Shown: positions 8,657 to 20,264, counted from the stretch's first letter. The stretch: DNA of 64,000 bases from Bacillus inaquosorum KCTC 13429 (GCF_000332645.1 NZ_AMXN01000002.1:310001-374000); one strand, 5' to 3'. The notes: generated by a model not told the origin, from the sequence alone. Numbers and translations are program-made.

Positions 8657-11599
8657 ATGATGGACGTTAAGTCGATCAATGTCCGTGTAGACGGAACAGA
8701 AATTCAAGCACGAGCAGGGGCCACAATTTTAGATATTTTAAATGAAAACGGGATTGAGTACCCGCAGATTTGCCACGTTCCAGAGGTTGACCCGATTCAA
8801 ACTTGTGATACATGTATTGTAGAGGCAAACGGCAAGCTGGTCCGTTCATGCTCTACAGTCGCAGAAAATGGAATGTCAATTGATCTTTCGGGCAATCGGG
8901 TGAAAGAGGCCCAAACCGAAGCGATGGACCGCCTTCTTGAAAATCACTTGCTGTATTGTACGGTTTGCGATAACAACAATGGGAACTGTACACTGCATAA
9001 TACAGCGGAAATGATGGGGATCGAGCATCAAAAATACCCATACACGCCAAAAGAAGATCCGTCTTGCGCGGTTGATATGTCTCATCCGTTTTACCGCTAT
9101 GACCCAAATCAATGTATTGCCTGCGGCCAGTGTGTTGAGGTGTGCCAAAACCTTCAGGTAAATGAAACACTTTCAATCGATTGGGAACGCGAACGCCCTC
9201 GCGTGATTTGGGATGAGGGAGTTCCGATCAATGAATCTTCTTGTGTCAGCTGCGGCCAGTGTGTCACCGTATGTCCATGTAATGCGCTGATGGAAAAATC
9301 AATGCTTGGGCAAGCAGGTTTTATGACTGGCATTAAAGAGGATGTCATGGAGCCGATGATTGATCTCGTGAAAAACGTTGAACCGGGGTACGGCAGCATT
9401 TTTGCCATTTCTGAAGTTGAAGCGGCAATGCGTGAAACGAGAACGAAAAAAACAAAAACTGTATGTACGTTCTGCGGTGTCGGTTGTTCTTTTGAAGTAT
9501 GGACAAAAGGACGGGATATTTTAAAGATCCAGCCTGTTTCTGACGCTCCGGTTAACGCGATTTCTACATGTGTGAAAGGGAAATTCGGCTGGGATTTCGT
9601 CAATTCTGAAGAGCGGATCACAAAACCTTTAATCCGTAAAAACGGGGCTTTTGTTGAATCTTCTTGGGAAGAAGCCCTCGATCTTGTCGCAAGCAGATTA
9701 GGATCGATTAAAGAGCAGTACGGCAAAGGCTCTGTCGGGTTTATTTCTTCTTCTAAAATTACGAATGAAGAAAACTATGTCATTCAAAAATTAGCGCGTC
9801 AGGTCTTTGAAACAAACAACGTCGATAACTGCTCACGCTACTGCCAGTCTCCTGCCACAGACGGATTGTTCCGCACTGTCGGCATGGGCGGTGACGCCGG
9901 CACGATTAAAGATATTGCCAAAGCCGGTCTCGTCATCATTGTCGGCGCCAATCCGGCGGAAGGACATCCCGTGCTTGCAACACGTGTCAAACGGGCGCAC
10001 AAGCTCCACGGTCAAAAACTGATCGTTGCCGACCTACGTAAAAATGAAATGGCTGAGCGGTCAGATCTGTTCATCAGCCCTAAACAAGGCACAGACCAAG
10101 TTTGGCTGATGGCTGTTACGAAATATATGATCGACCAAGGCTGGCACGATCAGGCGTTTATTGATGAGAACGTAAATTACTATGAAGATTATAAAGAAAC
10201 GCTTAAAACCTATACACTTGATTATGCAGAACGCATCACAGGCCTTCCAAAAGAAAATATCATTCGAATAGCTGAAATGATTCGTGACGCTGACGGCACT
10301 TGTGTCCTTTGGGGAATGGGTGTCACACAAAATACAGGCGGTTCTGATACGTCAGCAGCGATTTCAAACCTGCTTCTCGCTACGGGCAACTATCGCCGTC
10401 CGGGTGCCGGCGCTTATCCTCTGCGCGGACACAATAACGTTCAGGGCGCTTGCGATATGGGAACATTGCCTGGCTGGCTGCCGGGATATCAGCATATTAC
10501 AGATGACAATGCCCGCGCTAAATTTGAAGAGGCTTATGGTGTCAAGATTGACGGAAAGCCTGGTTTAGATAATATTCAAATGCTTCATTCCATTGAAGAA
10601 GGCAAAATGAAGGCTATGTATCTTGTCGGCGAGGATATGGCACTTGTCGATTCAAACGCAAACCATGTGCATGATATTTTATCAAGCCTTGATTTCTTCG
10701 TGGTGCAGGACATCTTCCTGTCAAGAACAGCTCAATATGCCGATGTCGTCTTGCCGGCCACTCCTTCACTTGAGAAAGACGGAACATTTACCAATACAGA
10801 ACGCCGTGTGCAGCGATTATATCAAGCGCTTCCGACGCTTGGTGACGCAAAACCGGACTGGTGGATTATTCAAGAGGTGGCAAACCGTTTAGGAGCGAAT
10901 TGGAATTACAGCCATCCAAGTGACATTTTCTCTGAAATGGCGAGTCTTTCTCCTCTGTTTGCCAAAGCAAGCTATGAGGTGCTTGAAGGCTGGAACAGCT
11001 TCCTATGGGGCAGCTTCACAGGTGAAAGCACACCGCTTCTGTATGAAGACGGATTTAATTTCCCTGACAAAAAAGCCCGCTTTGCCCTTTCTGATTGGAC
11101 CGAGCCAGCGGCATTTCCGGAGGAATATGACCTTCATATCAATAACGGCCGGATGCTGGAGCATTTCCACGAAGGAAACATGACAAATAAATCGAAAGGC
11201 ATCCAAGCTAAAGTGCCGAATGTATTCGTTGAGATCTCACCTGAACTTGCACAAGAGCGAGGTGTTTGTGACGGTTCGCTTGTACGGCTCGTTTCTCCGT
11301 TCGGAGCAGTCAAATTGAACGCGCTGATCACAGACCGGGTACGGAAAAATGAACTCTATCTGCCAATGAACTCGACAGACAAGGAGTCAGCGATTAACTT
11401 CTTGACGGGCCCTGCAGCTGATAAACGGACGAACACGCCTGCTTATAAACAGACAAAGGTCCGCATGGAAGTGCTTGGCGGCTGTGAAACAGCGCCGCTT
11501 CCAAAAACAAATCCGCGCAACAAAAAACGGCACCCGCAAAACGGGGTCGAAGCAGAAAGAAAATGGAACCGTCCGGGCTATGTCCATCTGACTGATTAA
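8657..11599 (+). CDS. yrhE: Molybdopterin formate dehydrogenase, catalytic subunit YrhE
   Basis: About 980 residues. The N-terminal 2Fe-2S domain carries CHVPEVDPIQTCDTC, a His-Cys cluster region carries CTVCDNNNGNCTLH, and two 4Fe-4S motifs follow (CIACGQCVEVC and CVSCGQCVTVC). Next come the MopB 4Fe-4S motif CTFCGVGC and the molybdopterin oxidoreductase domains. The residue that is selenocysteine in E. coli FdhH is cysteine here (SRYCQSPATDGL). It oxidises formate to CO2 in the cytoplasm; the electron acceptor is not evident. Start: GGAGGGG at 8641-8647 favours the ATG at 8657 (9 bases) over 8639 or 8651. Transcribed with yrhD behind a leader attenuator. Confidence 0.9.
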   Translation: MMDVKSINVRVDGTEIQARAGATILDILNENGIEYPQICHVPEVDPIQTCDTCIVEANGKLVRSCSTVAENGMSIDLSGNRVKEAQTEAMDRLLENHLLYCTVCDNNNGNCTLHNTAEMMGIEHQKYPYTPKEDPSCAVDMSHPFYRYDPNQCIACGQCVEVCQNLQVNETLSIDWERERPRVIWDEGVPINESSCVSCGQCVTVCPCNALMEKSMLGQAGFMTGIKEDVMEPMIDLVKNVEPGYGSIFAISEVEAAMRETRTKKTKTVCTFCGVGCSFEVWTKGRDILKIQPVSDAPVNAISTCVKGKFGWDFVNSEERITKPLIRKNGAFVESSWEEALDLVASRLGSIKEQYGKGSVGFISSSKITNEENYVIQKLARQVFETNNVDNCSRYCQSPATDGLFRTVGMGGDAGTIKDIAKAGLVIIVGANPAEGHPVLATRVKRAHKLHGQKLIVADLRKNEMAERSDLFISPKQGTDQVWLMAVTKYMIDQGWHDQAFIDENVNYYEDYKETLKTYTLDYAERITGLPKENIIRIAEMIRDADGTCVLWGMGVTQNTGGSDTSAAISNLLLATGNYRRPGAGAYPLRGHNNVQGACDMGTLPGWLPGYQHITDDNARAKFEEAYGVKIDGKPGLDNIQMLHSIEEGKMKAMYLVGEDMALVDSNANHVHDILSSLDFFVVQDIFLSRTAQYADVVLPATPSLEKDGTFTNTERRVQRLYQALPTLGDAKPDWWIIQEVANRLGANWNYSHPSDIFSEMASLSPLFAKASYEVLEGWNSFLWGSFTGESTPLLYEDGFNFPDKKARFALSDWTEPAAFPEEYDLHINNGRMLEHFHEGNMTNKSKGIQAKVPNVFVEISPELAQERGVCDGSLVRLVSPFGAVKLNALITDRVRKNELYLPMNSTDKESAINFLTGPAADKRTNTPAYKQTKVRMEVLGGCETAPLPKTNPRNKKRHPQNGVEAERKWNRPGYVHLTD

Positions 11600-11617
11600 A
11601 CGAAAGGAGGAAAACGA

Positions 11618-12100
11618 ATGGCCACTCCGATTACGACGATCAAAAAAGAAACAAAAACAGCAGAGCAAATGAAGCTTGAAAAAATAGAAGAGCTGAAAGA
11701 GCTGCTGGCGGAAAATGAGGATGCTGTCTCAAAAACGATGACATTAATGAATGAACTCAATGAACTTGGAATCTTTGACGCGGCAACAAGCATGCTGAGA
11801 GCGAAGGAAGACATCGCCAAGATTGCACTTGGCCAAGTTTCACGTGAGCCTGTCACCAATCTCATCAACACGATGATGGCCGCCGGAGGCGCATTGACTA
11901 AAGCCGATCCAGAGTTTACAGGAAAGCTTTTAGAAAGCGTGATGGCTGGTACTGAACAGGCGCAGAGCTTTTTAAAAGAAGACAAGAAAGTCGGGATTCT
12001 CGACCTTTTAAAAGTAATGAACGATCCTGATATTAACAGAGCCGTCGGCTTCGGCCTTCAGTTTTTAAAAGGCATGGGAAAAGAACTGCAAGAAAAATAA
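11618..12100 (+). CDS. yrhD: DUF1641 protein YrhD, partner of formate dehydrogenase
   Basis: Soluble 160-residue protein with a charged N terminus (EQMKLEKIEELKELLAENEDA), then a helical DUF1641 region ending GFGLQFLKGMGKEL. It lies 18 bases after yrhE with AAAGGAGG ahead of its ATG, so it is in the same operon. DUF1641 proteins often sit beside formate dehydrogenase genes and are thought to be accessory subunits; that role is inferred from context. A bidirectional terminator follows. Confidence 0.85.
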   Translation: MATPITTIKKETKTAEQMKLEKIEELKELLAENEDAVSKTMTLMNELNELGIFDAATSMLRAKEDIAKIALGQVSREPVTNLINTMMAAGGALTKADPEFTGKLLESVMAGTEQAQSFLKEDKKVGILDLLKVMNDPDINRAVGFGLQFLKGMGKELQEK

Positions 12101-12101
12101 C

Positions 12102-12137
12102 AAAAAACAGCCATCGCTGAGTTGATGGCTGTTTTTT
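12102..12137. terminator. Bidirectional terminator between yrhD and yrhC
   Basis: Stem AACAGCCATC (12106-12115) with GATGGCTGTT (12124-12133), A-run on the left and TTTTTT on the right. It serves the convergent yrhED and yrhC transcripts. Confidence 0.85.
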
Positions 12138-12366
12138 ATTCGTCGGCTTCTTCCAATCGCTTCTTGTAAATCAATGAACGATCAGCGCAAAAGAAAGCAC
12201 CAGCTAAAAATACGCAATCCGCTAAAAACATCGTCGATTTCTGGCCTAACGTTAAGCCTTGATCGGGAAGAACTGCGCCTATATATAAAAAAGTGCTGAC
12301 TGCAAGCAATGTAAAAGCAAAATGCTTGTAGTCTTCTTTTAATGATTTCATTCTATTTTTGTTCAA
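12136..12366 (-). CDS. yrhC: YrhC small membrane protein
   Basis: A 76-residue protein with two hydrophobic segments (FAFTLLAVSTFLYIGAVL and STMFLADCVFLAGAFFCA) and an acidic C terminus. The TTG at 12366 is chosen because AGGTGA lies about 6 bases upstream. It is last in the yrrT-mtnN-mccA-mccB-yrhC run and presumably co-transcribed. Function unknown. Confidence 0.7.
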   Translation of the reverse strand: MNKNRMKSLKEDYKHFAFTLLAVSTFLYIGAVLPDQGLTLGQKSTMFLADCVFLAGAFFCADRSLIYKKRLEEADE

Positions 12367-12448
12367 AAGAATCACCTGCCAGATTCATAGTATACGACTA
12401 TTATAATATAATCTGGCAGCTTACAGAGAAAGTAATTCTATCCATTTG

Positions 12449-14513
<2,065 letters not shown>

Positions 14514-14575
14514 ATATGTCCTCCTCCTTGATAGAGGTTGTTTTTAGGGAAAACGGAGGAGAACTCTCCCCCGTT

Positions 14576-15271
14576 TTAATGAATTCGTTTGATCACCTTT
14601 AACACAAGCTCTGTTGAATTGACAGCTGCCTGTTCTAAAAATTGGTCAAATGATACATGTGATTCTTTTCCTGCGATATCGGATAACGCTCTGATAACGA
14701 CAAACGGCGTTTTAAATTGAAGGCACACTTGAGCTACTGCCGCAGCCTCCATTTCAACCGCGTACAGATCAGAAAATCTCGCACGCACTTCTTCAACCCG
14801 CTTCGGATCGTTCATGAAAGAATCGCCTGTTGCGATCGTTCCTTTTGCAACCTGAATGCCGTCGAGTTCAGAAATCGCTTCTTCAGTGATGCTGATCAGC
14901 TTTTCGTCCGCGGCATAAGCAGCCGGAAGACCCGGCACCTGCCCGTATTCATAGTCAAAGGCCGTTACATCTACATCATGGTGGCGAACATCAGTGGAAA
15001 TGACGACATCTCCTACATTCAATGTATGATGAAATCCGCCCGCTGAGCCTGTGTTAATGACATAATCAGGCTTGTAACGATCAAGCAAAAGCGTCGTGCT
15101 GATCGCAGCATTTACTTTTCCAATTCCTGATTTTAAAAGAATCACTTCGGTTCCTTCATATTCGCCTGTTGTAAATTCACAATGTGCGATTGTTTCTGTT
15201 TTTGCATGTTCAAGTTTGCTTCTTAGGATGGTGACTTCCTCTTCCATTGCTCCGATGACTGCTAGTTTCAT
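14576..15271 (-). CDS. mtnN: 5'-methylthioadenosine/S-adenosylhomocysteine nucleosidase
   Basis: A 231-residue enzyme with the family start [16 protein letters not shown], the central [20 protein letters not shown] and the nucleoside-binding [13 protein letters not shown] and IRALSDIAG. It hydrolyses MTA and SAH to adenine plus S-methylthioribose or S-ribosylhomocysteine. It supplies the sulfur-recycling flow continued by LuxS (elsewhere), MccA and MccB. It lies between yrrT and mccA on the same strand. Confidence 0.95.
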   Translation of the reverse strand: MKLAVIGAMEEEVTILRSKLEHAKTETIAHCEFTTGEYEGTEVILLKSGIGKVNAAISTTLLLDRYKPDYVINTGSAGGFHHTLNVGDVVISTDVRHHDVDVTAFDYEYGQVPGLPAAYAADEKLISITEEAISELDGIQVAKGTIATGDSFMNDPKRVEEVRARFSDLYAVEMEAAAVAQVCLQFKTPFVVIRALSDIAGKESHVSFDQFLEQAAVNSTELVLKVIKRIH

Positions 15272-15291
15272 CTATTCACATTCCCTTCACT

Positions 15292-15933
15292 TTACCGTTT
15301 GATCGCCTCCATTATCCACACGAAATCGTTGTGCTGAGTGAATTGGACTGCAAAACCTTCAGCTGTAAACATCTCTTTCAACGCATCCAATGTAGGATAA
15401 TGCTCCGTCTCTAAATCGTTTGCCAACTGATAGAAGCCTTGAGAACGTGCTTTATCAATAGCCTGTTGATATGCTTGCACATCTTCAAAGACGGTATCGG
15501 CAAACACTATTTTATCATGCAAGTGAAGGTATTTGCCATATTGCTTTATAGCAGCCCGCTTTTCTTCGTCGGTCAAATGATGAAAAGCATATGAACTGAC
15601 AATCGTGTCAGCTTGAAATGGCGGCTCAGGAAATGTCAGGAAGTCTCCGTCAACGAATTCTGCCCTGCCTGAAAGCTTGTCAGAAGCCAATTTGCGCATT
15701 GCGGGAGACGGTTCGATTCCAAATACAGATTTGCCCGCATCCAGCAGCTTATCTGTCAAATTCCCGGTCCCCGGGCCAAATTCTAACACATGCGTTCCAG
15801 ACCTGCTGACGATGGCATCAAGAATATCATCATAGCCTCTGAACGCTTCTTTATACTGAATATCAAAACCTTGTACTGTTTGATCATAAGTTGCTGCCCA
15901 ATCTTCAAAGAGAGGGATAAATTCACGTCCCAT
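15292..15933 (-). CDS. yrrT: SAM-dependent methyltransferase YrrT
   Basis: A 213-residue class I methyltransferase: motif I VLEFGPGTGNLTDKLL, motif II GIEPSPAMRKLA, post I DTIVSSYAFHHLTDEEK. The ATG at 15933 is preferred because GGAG lies at a proper distance. It heads the mtnN-mccA-mccB operon, consistent with generating SAH for recycling; the methyl acceptor is unknown. The upstream region carries AT-rich imperfect repeats of the kind bound by CymR. Confidence 0.85.
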   Translation of the reverse strand: MGREFIPLFEDWAATYDQTVQGFDIQYKEAFRGYDDILDAIVSRSGTHVLEFGPGTGNLTDKLLDAGKSVFGIEPSPAMRKLASDKLSGRAEFVDGDFLTFPEPPFQADTIVSSYAFHHLTDEEKRAAIKQYGKYLHLHDKIVFADTVFEDVQAYQQAIDKARSQGFYQLANDLETEHYPTLDALKEMFTAEGFAVQFTQHNDFVWIMEAIKR

Positions 15934-15955
15934 ATTTGTCACACTCCATATTTTA

Positions 15956-15998
15956 TAATTCCTATAAGCATACTATGAATTGATGATGGAACAGTTCC
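15956..15998. promoter_or_regulatory. Possible CymR operator region ahead of yrrT
   Basis: TAATTCC and GAATT face each other at 15956-15981 and a perfect GGAACAGTTCC palindrome follows at 15988-15998. CymR sites in B. subtilis are AT-rich imperfect palindromes with similar half-sites, and the yrrT operon is a known CymR target. The spacing is not an exact consensus match. Confidence 0.4.
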
Positions 15999-16124
15999 TA
16001 TAATACCACATCTTCTGGAAAGCAGGTACTAAAACACTTTGTGTATTTTATGCCATCTATATTGCGCGTTACCCGTCAAAAAGCTTATACTTCATATGAC
16101 TTGTGAAAGCTGGAGGGTCGAGAT

Positions 16125-16328
16125 ATGAATTTTCAATTAGATCTGATAAAAGACAAAGTGGAATTTTTTGAAGCGGCTTCATTGCAGGAGCTTGAAAAGA
16201 AAATCAATACACAAATTGAAAACAATAAAGCCATCATGCTCCGGGTGAAATCTGTTTCACACCAGACTGCTGTGGCAGACGGAAGAATATTGTACAGCGC
16301 GGTTGTTCATTTCGCAGCTGAAGCCTAA
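16125..16328 (+). CDS. yrzA: YrzA small protein (DUF2536)
   Basis: A 67-residue soluble protein starting MNFQLDLIKDKVEFFEAAS, with alternating charged and hydrophobic residues and no membrane segment. GGAGG lies ahead of the ATG. It is a single gene divergent from yrrT and ends in a bidirectional terminator shared with yrrS. Function unknown. Confidence 0.75.
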   Translation: MNFQLDLIKDKVEFFEAASLQELEKKINTQIENNKAIMLRVKSVSHQTAVADGRILYSAVVHFAAEA

Positions 16329-16366
16329 AACAAAAGCAGCCGGTTCTAATCCGGCTGCTTTTGTTT
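16328..16366. terminator. Bidirectional terminator between yrzA and yrrS
   Basis: Perfect 16-bp stem AAACAAAAGCAGCCGG (16328-16343) with its complement at 16351-16366 around a 7-base loop. T-rich sequence follows on the plus side. Confidence 0.85.
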
Positions 16367-17066
16367 ATTTTAATTTTTCTACTTTTGTCGGCTTCCAGCC
16401 TTTTTCATCAACCCATGTAATCGTGACTTGATATTTATCTCCAGTCGTCTTGTCTAAAATCTTGCCTTTGGCATCCTGCGGGCTGCCGTTATTTCCGAGC
16501 CAAAGCACCGTCATGTGATCTGTTGAGACTCCGGTTGCATATGAAATGGCTTTAAGCATCTCAGCCCAGTCTTGTGAGCTTGAGTCATAAGTGGCGGCAT
16601 GCTCGCCCGTCTGCTCAGTTCCGACTGCTTTCCAGTCAGGGTTTTCATACGTTTTTTCCACATTGCTTGATGAGCCGCCTTCTGTTACTTTTGCGTCTTT
16701 AAGCGGGTCGTCTGAGCTTGAGTCTGAATCAGAATCTGATTCATCACTTTTAGAAGAATCATCTTTTTTGGAATCTGAATCTGAGTCAGAAGACTTCTCA
16801 GAATCCTTTTCGCTGTCAGATGTATCTTTCTTGCTGTCTTTTATATCCTCATCCGATTTCTTTTCCGTCTTTCCTGAAGCCGGAGATTCCTGTTTTTGCG
16901 CCGTTTCAGAATCCTTGCTGACATCTTTGCTAGAAGGACTGTTAATGAATAGATTAGCTGCTACTACGACAATTAGTATGGATACGATTGCGATTAAAAT
17001 GTTAAGCACTAAATTAGCTTTCCTGCGCTTATCACGGTTTTCATAACGAGATTGATTATTGCTCAA
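16365..17066 (-). CDS. yrrS: YrrS, membrane-anchored DUF1510 protein
   Basis: A 233-residue protein with a basic N terminus, one transmembrane helix (LVLNILIAIVSILIVVVAANLF), a long low-complexity linker of Ser, Asp, Lys and Glu (about 50-120) and a C-terminal extracytoplasmic domain (ENPDWKAVGTEQTGEHAATY to the end). The DUF1510 domain lies outside the membrane. It follows pbpI on the same strand and is probably co-transcribed, which points to a cell-wall role. The Ser/Asp linker is unusually repetitive. Confidence 0.88.
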   Translation of the reverse strand: MSNNQSRYENRDKRRKANLVLNILIAIVSILIVVVAANLFINSPSSKDVSKDSETAQKQESPASGKTEKKSDEDIKDSKKDTSDSEKDSEKSSDSDSDSKKDDSSKSDESDSDSDSSSDDPLKDAKVTEGGSSSNVEKTYENPDWKAVGTEQTGEHAATYDSSSQDWAEMLKAISYATGVSTDHMTVLWLGNNGSPQDAKGKILDKTTGDKYQVTITWVDEKGWKPTKVEKLK

Positions 17067-17130
17067 TAATTCTGCACTCCTTTATCCCTCTTGGCTCAGC
17101 ATATATTTTACCATGTGCTGAGAAGTTGTT

Positions 17131-18885
17131 CTATTTCTGATTGATTTCAATTTCGTGTACTTTTTTAACAATATCATAAAACACCGAATTTGTCAGAGCC
17201 TTATCCCCCGGTGTATCCATGTGTAAAACGACAAGAGCGTATTTCGGCTTATCCGCAGGAAAATATCCGGCAAACCATTTTTCATAAAGCGTTTCTTTCT
17301 CTTTTGAAAGCTTGCCTGTCTGGGCTGTGCCTGACTTCCCTGCTACAGTATACGGAAGATCCTGAAACCTTCTGCCCGTTCCGGAAGGAGATTCCACCAC
17401 CCGCCGCAGCATTTTTTGAAGCTGCTGTGCCGTATATTTGTCTATCGTTTCTCCTTTGAGCTTCTGGTCTTTAAACTTGACGAGCGTTGTGCCGTTTTTA
17501 TATTCAATCTGTTCAGCGATTTTCACCTGCCGCTTTTCTCCGCCGCGGGCGATCGTTGCCATCATATTGGCTACCTCGAGCGGCGTTACCTTTACATTTT
17601 TCTGCCCGATTGCTGTTTGCGCAATGGCTTTTTTGACTGATTTGTCTTTTTCATCCCCCCAAATCACGCCGCTTTTTTCGTTATACAACTGGCGGAAATC
17701 TGTTTCGTGATACAGTTTTCCTTCCCAGCCTGCCCGATCAGTGAGAGCCAGCTTTTCGGACATGTCTTCAATAACTGAGCTGTCTTTTTTCATTAATTGT
17801 TCAGCAAGACTCGTAAATGTGTAATTGCAGCTTTGGGCAAAACTTTCATCAAAAGACAAGGTTCCTTTGTCGTCGCCCGCTTCCCCGTACAGGTTTAAAT
17901 TGCAATTAAAGGTTTGGCTCGGCTTCACTGTATCATTTTCGATCGCAGCTGCGGCAATGACTGTTTTAAAAACAGAGCCGGGATAGATTGGCGTCAGCAT
18001 ATAATTTTGAAGCGTGTTTTGCTGTGAAATATCGGTATCAGGTTTGCTCACAATTCCCAAAACACTGCTATTTTCGATATCCAGCAGCACGGCTCCTCCT
18101 TTTTTTAGCCCCTGTTCATCCAATACCTCCTCCATCGCTTTTTGCATGCTTTGGTCGATCGTTGTTTTGACCTGGAGCGGATAAAATGTATTGGCTTCAG
18201 CTGTATATTTGACGTCCATGCCAAACAAAGGGTTTCCTTTTCCGTCCACATGATATAAAAGCTTTGTGTCCTGTTCCGGAAGCAAAAATTCATCGAATGT
18301 CCGTTCTAAACCGGTTGTTCCGATTTCTGTTGTAATCGGAAGGTTCTCCTGATCAGGATATTTCTTACGGAGAAGCGCCGGGTCTTGATTCGTGCTCCCG
18401 ATCGTATGTGAAGCAAGGCTGGGCTTGTCTTCATTCTCCATATATACGCCGTAAATTCCGGGATATTTCAAAGAATTGATTTTTGTGATGGATTGTTTCG
18501 AAAGTGTTTTGATTTTCTTTTGTTGCAAAATGACCGGTTTTTTTGCTTTTGCGAGTGTCTGGTGCAGTTCATCTTCAGACATGCCGAGGATGTCTGCAAC
18601 TTTTTTGATCGGCCAATCCTGCGTCAGCAGAAAAGGGAACAAAACAACCGCAGGCTCACTTTTGCCGGTCAGCGCCTGCCCGTTTCGATCTAAAAAGGAA
18701 CCTCTTCCATCAGAAATGAGCACTTCCTCCGTCCGCTGTTTCACGCTTTCTTGGATCAAATTGATTTTCTTTTTAGAAAATGATTCTGTGAAAAACAGCT
18801 GGATTTCCGCCAGCCTTAGCAGAAGGAAAAAAAACACGATCAAAAAAGCGATGACTGTCAGCTTCATTCGTTTCGATATCTTCAT
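17131..18885 (-). CDS. pbpI: Class B penicillin-binding protein PbpI
   Basis: A 584-residue protein with a single N-terminal membrane anchor ([20 protein letters not shown]), a PBP dimerisation region, and a transpeptidase domain with the active-site serine in YPGSVFK, the SxN-like motif SCN and the KSGTAQTG box. It crosslinks peptidoglycan outside the membrane. The start at 18885 gives the known B. subtilis length. Its Shine-Dalgarno GAGGTG lies inside the 3' arm of the greA terminator hairpin. Confidence 0.9.
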   Translation of the reverse strand: MKISKRMKLTVIAFLIVFFFLLLRLAEIQLFFTESFSKKKINLIQESVKQRTEEVLISDGRGSFLDRNGQALTGKSEPAVVLFPFLLTQDWPIKKVADILGMSEDELHQTLAKAKKPVILQQKKIKTLSKQSITKINSLKYPGIYGVYMENEDKPSLASHTIGSTNQDPALLRKKYPDQENLPITTEIGTTGLERTFDEFLLPEQDTKLLYHVDGKGNPLFGMDVKYTAEANTFYPLQVKTTIDQSMQKAMEEVLDEQGLKKGGAVLLDIENSSVLGIVSKPDTDISQQNTLQNYMLTPIYPGSVFKTVIAAAAIENDTVKPSQTFNCNLNLYGEAGDDKGTLSFDESFAQSCNYTFTSLAEQLMKKDSSVIEDMSEKLALTDRAGWEGKLYHETDFRQLYNEKSGVIWGDEKDKSVKKAIAQTAIGQKNVKVTPLEVANMMATIARGGEKRQVKIAEQIEYKNGTTLVKFKDQKLKGETIDKYTAQQLQKMLRRVVESPSGTGRRFQDLPYTVAGKSGTAQTGKLSKEKETLYEKWFAGYFPADKPKYALVVLHMDTPGDKALTNSVFYDIVKKVHEIEINQK

Positions 18886-18922
18886 AAAAAAACACCTCAC
18901 CCACATTGTGGACGAGGTGTTT
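18886..18922 (-). terminator. greA terminator that also contains the pbpI ribosome-binding site
   Basis: Minus-strand stem AACACCTC (18921-18914) with GAGGTGTT (18898-18891) followed by a seven-T run that ends at the pbpI start codon. The 3' arm GAGGTG is the pbpI Shine-Dalgarno. Confidence 0.75.
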
Positions 18923-18938
18923 CTTTGCTAAACGGATA

Positions 18939-19412
18939 TTATGAAATTTTCACAATTTTCACGAGCATTTCTCCGCCTGGTGTTTGAACAGTAACTTCAT
19001 CATCTACTTTTTTGCCCAGCAGGCTTTTGGCGATTGGAGAGTCGTTTGAGATTTTTCCTTCAAACGGGTCAGCTTCAGCGCTTCCAACAATTGTATAGGA
19101 TTCTTCGTCACCGTCAGGCAGTTCGACGAAAGTGACGGTTTTACCTAAACCGACAACGTTAGAGCCGCCGTCATCTTCAATGATTTTCGCATTGCGGATC
19201 ATATTTTCAAGAGTCGTCACACGGCCCTCTACGAATGCCTGCTCTTCTTTTGCTGAATCGTATTCAGAGTTCTCGGAAAGGTCTCCGAAACTTCTCGCAA
19301 TTTTGATGCGCTCTACTACTTCTTTTCGTTTAACCGTTTTCAAATATTCTAATTCTTGTTCAAGTTTTTGTTTTCCTTCTGCAGTCATAGGAAAAACTTT
19401 CTCTTGTGCCAT
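18939..19412 (-). CDS. greA: Transcription elongation factor GreA
   Basis: A 157-residue protein with the N-terminal coiled-coil ([19 protein letters not shown], then [22 protein letters not shown] with the acidic tip residues) and the C-terminal FKBP-like domain ([17 protein letters not shown]). It inserts into the RNA polymerase secondary channel and stimulates cleavage of backtracked transcripts. In B. subtilis greA follows udk. Here the prophage separates them, so expression must rely on sequence between 19413 and attL or on phage read-through. Confidence 0.95.
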   Translation of the reverse strand: MAQEKVFPMTAEGKQKLEQELEYLKTVKRKEVVERIKIARSFGDLSENSEYDSAKEEQAFVEGRVTTLENMIRNAKIIEDDGGSNVVGLGKTVTFVELPDGDEESYTIVGSAEADPFEGKISNDSPIAKSLLGKKVDDEVTVQTPGGEMLVKIVKIS

Positions 19413-19662
19413 GTCCCTTCACTCCTTCTGGTTGTCCCTCAACATCTTCGATTATGTATGAGAGCATAAACTAAAAAATACAAGAATGAGAACACAGGAC
19501 AGTCCTCGTTCTTCTCTCCCATATAGGTACTGTTTATCTTAAACTGAATCTCGTCGTTCTGCAAATATTTCGCGTTTATAAACAGGGAAAGAAGGGAATT
19601 CGCGCATCCCCTTCCTGCCTATACATAATATGGTCAGAGTTATTTATGTCTATGCTATGGTA

Positions 19663-19721
19663 TTACAAAATCGCGTTTTGTTCAAGAATGGTTTGGATTT
19701 TTGTGACCATCAGATCAATTG
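19663..19721 (-). pseudogene. udk: Displaced original 3' end of udk
   Basis: Read on the minus strand this encodes [18 protein letters not shown] and a stop, continuous with the reading frame of udk as it should have been before integration. The intact udk copy at 56614-57249 ends instead with EKNLIQ after the shared [12 protein letters not shown]. This fragment is thus the host tail cut off by prophage insertion at the 22-bp core. Confidence 0.9.
19700..19721. repeat. attL core
   Basis: Exact 22-bp match to 56651-56672, beginning TTTGTGACC and ending GATCAATTG. It lies within the last codons of udk (minus strand). Confidence 0.93.
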
Positions 19722-19836
19722 TTCCTCTAAAGTTTTGAATACAACTCATTTATAACTAAATCCTATTATGTAAGGCTTTTTGCAAGGTGTCATTATATGT
19801 TAATTTGCACTGATTTGCACTGATTTATAAAAAAGT

Positions 19837-19856
19837 GTGGGCAAACCGTGGGCAAT
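19837..19856 (+). repeat. Integrase arm-type repeats, left end
   Basis: Two direct copies, GTGGGCAAA (19837-19845) and GTGGGCAAT (19848-19856), 116 bases inside the attL core. The same motif recurs at the right end. Two TTTGCACTGA copies lie just before them (from about 19804). Confidence 0.55.
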
Positions 19857-19872
19857 ATAGGCATTTCACTTC

Positions 19873-19881
19873 TGTTATAAT
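19873..19881 (+). promoter_or_regulatory. Extended -10 promoter for the two left-end phage genes
   Basis: TGTTATAAT, a TGn extension plus a perfect TATAAT, 33 bases upstream of the TTG start at 19914. No clear -35 is seen. Confidence 0.5.
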
Positions 19882-19913
19882 TAATGTATGAACTTGATAA
19901 GGGAGTGACCATT

Positions 19914-20066
19914 TTGAACCTTAACAAAGCCCGCGGATTTTTATATACTTTAGCACGCATCTTGGGTGATGTGCAAGCTGCAAGAAAAGGAACGCTCGGG
20001 AAAAGAATTGCTCGCCGTGCTGCTGGTAAAGCCACCAACAAATTAATGAGGAAAATCATTAAGTAG
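19914..20066 (+). CDS. Small basic phage protein of 50 residues
   Basis: Starts MNLNKARGFLYTLARILGDVQ and has a strongly basic second half (RKGTLGKRIARRAAGK). The TTG at 19914 is chosen because AAGGGAGTG lies 5 bases upstream; an in-frame ATG at 19884 lacks a site. Similar small basic proteins occur near the ends of Bacillus prophages, but I know no function. It is transcribed toward the phage interior, against the structural genes, so it may be expressed in the lysogen. Confidence 0.6.
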   Translation: MNLNKARGFLYTLARILGDVQAARKGTLGKRIARRAAGKATNKLMRKIIK

Positions 20067-20075
20067 GCTTGTAAC

Positions 20076-20264
20076 ATGAATGATTTTGAACGTAAGTTAT
20101 ATCGGATCATCATAAACATGCGTTTATATGGAAAGAACCCGACTTTGCCAGAACTAAAAAGAAAGACCGGGAAAAGCGAACAAGAAATACGAGAGGCCAC
20201 AAAAAGCCTGATCCGCAAAGGCGCTCTTTCATGGGATAAAGAAAAGAAAATATGGATTATTTAA
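20076..20264 (+). CDS. Small winged-helix-like phage protein of 62 residues
   Basis: Starts MNDFERKLYRIIINMRLYG and contains LPELKRKTGKSEQEIREATKSLIRKGALSWD, which looks like a short winged helix (helix, turn, recognition helix, wing). It begins 9 bases after the 50-residue gene and ends at a terminator, so the two form one left-end operon. A DNA-binding role is inferred from the sequence pattern only. Confidence 0.55.
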   Translation: MNDFERKLYRIIINMRLYGKNPTLPELKRKTGKSEQEIREATKSLIRKGALSWDKEKKIWII

